From Dendrolimus kikuchii (Eukaryota > Arthropoda > Insecta > Lepidoptera > Lasiocampidae): a DNA stretch of 64,000 bases. The notes below the pieces were generated by a model. That model was not told where the DNA came from. It ran no database searches and worked only from the letters and a program-made list of their open reading frames with translations. The stretch is from the NCBI GenBank assembly GCA_019925095.2, contig CM034409.1, forward strand, positions 5,459,001-5,523,000. Reading direction: 5' to 3'. This document shows positions 61,177 to 64,000 of this stretch, in pieces (within the stretch, counting starts at the first letter, position 1; each line of letters starts with the position of its first letter). A program made the position numbers and the translations under genes.

Positions 61177-61542
61177 AATACCCAAGTAAGAAAGACAGTT
61201 GGTCTGAAAGAGAGTGTCGGGGTGAAGGTAAGGAAAGGAATGCTCCGGTGGTTCGGACATGTAGAAAGAATGCATGATGAAAGAATGAATAAACAGATAT
61301 ACAATGCAAAAGTGGATGGATGCCGAAGTCGTGGAAGGCCACGACACACTTTCCATGATCAAATTGATCGTGTACTAGCAGAAGGTGATGTTAGGAGCCT
61401 TAAGAACAGACGAGCGTGCATGACAAGAGTTATGAATGTCAAAGAAGCAAGTGAGGTGTGTAAGAATAAGCCTAAATGGCGCTCTGTTGTTCGTGCCTAC
61501 CCCGCAAGGGAACTGGCGTGAAGTTATGTATGTATGTATGTA
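61177..61542 (+). mobile_element. RTE-A, 366 nt, long open frame
   Basis: It reads [20 protein letters not shown] to AYPARELA without interruption and ends in ATGT repeats. A B fragment follows directly. Confidence 0.85.
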
Positions 61543-61640
61543 TTTTTTTATTGCAAGAGTTTGGCAGACAGGCAGACGGCCCACTTGATGGAAAGCGGTT
61601 ACCATCGCCTATGGGCATTTGCAACACCAAAGTTGCTACA
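61543..61640 (-). mobile_element. B element tail fragment
   Basis: T-tail at 61543-61549, then 90 nt of the family's 3' end; stops at gttgctaca. Confidence 0.78.
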
Positions 61641-62239
61641 ATCTACCTAGTATATAAATTATAAACTTTCTCGAGAGTACAATCTTTTATTTCATCAGCC
61701 GTACTCAGTTTTATAGTGAAGCCATTTTATCTGAGTAATAAATTTTTACGTAATCATAACTTTCCTTAGGGATGAGTCGTTAAATTTATCGGCCCAGCTC
61801 CTCCAATTAATAAAGTAGCATGGAAATACGATTGTATAATTAACTTGAATTAGGGTTATATCTAATTAGAATACCTCGGTAGCTTGAAAGTTTATAAATG
61901 ATAGACTCTTAGGTTTATTTACTACTAACTCCTCTCTGCGATTTTATTCACGTTAAACTACAAAAGTTAAACTACTACTAACCGATCCAGGTTAGTGGTA
62001 ACCTGGATCGGATACTTTCGTCTCCAGTGAGACTGTCTGTAATAACACCGATACTCGTAATTTACGAATTAAAAACGCTGGATGTTATTACACACGGAAT
62101 ATTAATTGTAACATGGAATCTTAAACCGCGTACTCACTTGCGGACCATAATCGTAACCATTGCACGTTACTGTAACCAAAAATTACTGTGTGGACATGGG
62201 TCTCGGGCGCAGTACGAGGGGCTTGCAGCGAAGTGACGA
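61641..62239. other. no gene; contains a 13-bp hairpin
   Basis: Arms 61982-61994 and 61999-62011 (ccgatccaggtta / taacctggatcgg) around gtgg. Otherwise unassigned. Confidence 0.6.
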
Positions 62240-62815
62240 TTGTCGGTTTTTTCCGCGAATGAATGACAACCGTATACCAGATGAGCTTTTGAATATAACA
62301 ACTATTAATATGGTAAGAATGCATGATGAAAGAATGACTAAACAGATATACAATGCAAAACTGGATGGATGCAGAAGTCGATCGTGTACTAGCGGAGGGT
62401 GATGTCAGGAGCCTTAAGAACAGACGAGCGTGCATGACAAGAGTTATGAATGTCAAAGAAGCAAGTGAGGTGTGTAAGAATGGGCCTAAATGGCGCTCTG
62501 TTGTTCGTGCCTACCCCGCAAGGGAACTGGCGTGAAGTTATTTATGTAACTATTAATATATTTAAACGTAAAGTTAAGACATTTTTAATACAAAAAACAT
62601 ATTATACAGTAACGAATATCTAGGATATAAATAACTATATTATAATTCATGACGACTCACATAATGTACAACAGTATAATTTTGAAATTGATTATTTGAT
62701 AATGAAATATGAATATTTGACGATGAAATATAATTTATAATAATGTGACATTGATTTATGGTTCTATAAAGATAAAGTTTTATATTAATTTAATAATTTA
62801 TTGATTGATTAAATA
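62240..62815 (+). mobile_element. Jk7: jockey-type LINE 3' end split by RTE-A
   Basis: Left piece reads NDNRIPDELLNITTIN (to 62311). The right piece from 62560 continues IFKRKVKTFLIQKTYYTV with a stop and a 3' UTR ending 'ttattgattgatt'. The match across the insertion shows one original LINE copy. Confidence 0.8.
62312..62547 (+). mobile_element. RTE-A with 35-nt internal deletion
   Basis: Between 12-bp duplications aactattaatat (62300-62311 and 62548-62559). The deletion joins agtcg to atcgtgtac and shifts the frame; variants gcggagg and aatgggcc match the copy at 1-179. Confidence 0.88.

Positions 62816-64000
<1,185 letters not shown>

Overview
The window looks like insect nuclear DNA, most likely Lepidoptera. 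It is AT-rich and intron-dominated. It carries spliced exons of an insect Dpr-family immunoglobulin cell-surface gene, and it is saturated with repeats that moths and butterflies typically carry: CTAG-ending Helitrons, 3'-anchored LINE fragments, tRNA-derived SINEs, solo LTRs and one Copia element. No bacterial, organellar or CRISPR features are seen.

Host gene. One gene is supported, on the + strand. Four coding exons join in phase: 19271-19346 (signal peptide, inside exon 19217-19346), 24282-24493, 25544-25757 and 59810-59987. They give 226 codons plus 2 nt: a secretion signal, an acidic linker, a complete first Ig domain and the first part of a second. The gene continues beyond the right edge. 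A splice acceptor before the start-codon exon suggests a further 5' exon to the left. The intron before the last exon is about 34 kb and holds most of the window.

Retrotransposon in the intron. A Copia-type (Ty1/Copia) element at 49899-54561 lies in sense orientation in the 34-kb intron. Its single 1348-codon gag-pol frame is unbroken and all catalytic motifs are visible. The outer ends of both LTRs are missing.

Repeat landscape. Recurrent families, named here for reference: RTE-A (17 LINE 3'-end copies with ATGT tails, many with 6-13 bp target duplications); B (about 20 copies of a ~310-nt A-tailed element); C (tRNA-derived SINE, 5 copies); Helitron-like families D, E and G, which insert between A and T; LTR-H (solo LTRs with 4-bp duplications); jockey/CR1-type LINE fragments (Jk); K/J (pieces sharing an inverted terminal sequence); I (short interspersed repeat). 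Nesting gives a relative chronology: Helitron E entered Helitron D, RTE-A entered E and C, B entered LTR-H. Two RTE-A insertions are chimeric with other sequences.

Other structure: a direct duplication (about 3.5-5.5 kb against 6.8-9.0 kb), a 157-bp tandem array (36.2-36.8 kb), a 42-bp minisatellite (12 kb), several long inverted repeats, a cluster of AACCGGTT octamers (39.1-39.6 kb), and a decayed retroelement (16.8-18.3 kb) whose C-terminal part resembles a nuclease motif. No clearly new cellular system was found. The best leads are the LINE chimeras, the truncated-ended yet coding-intact Copia copy, the Helitron families and the unusual RT remnant.
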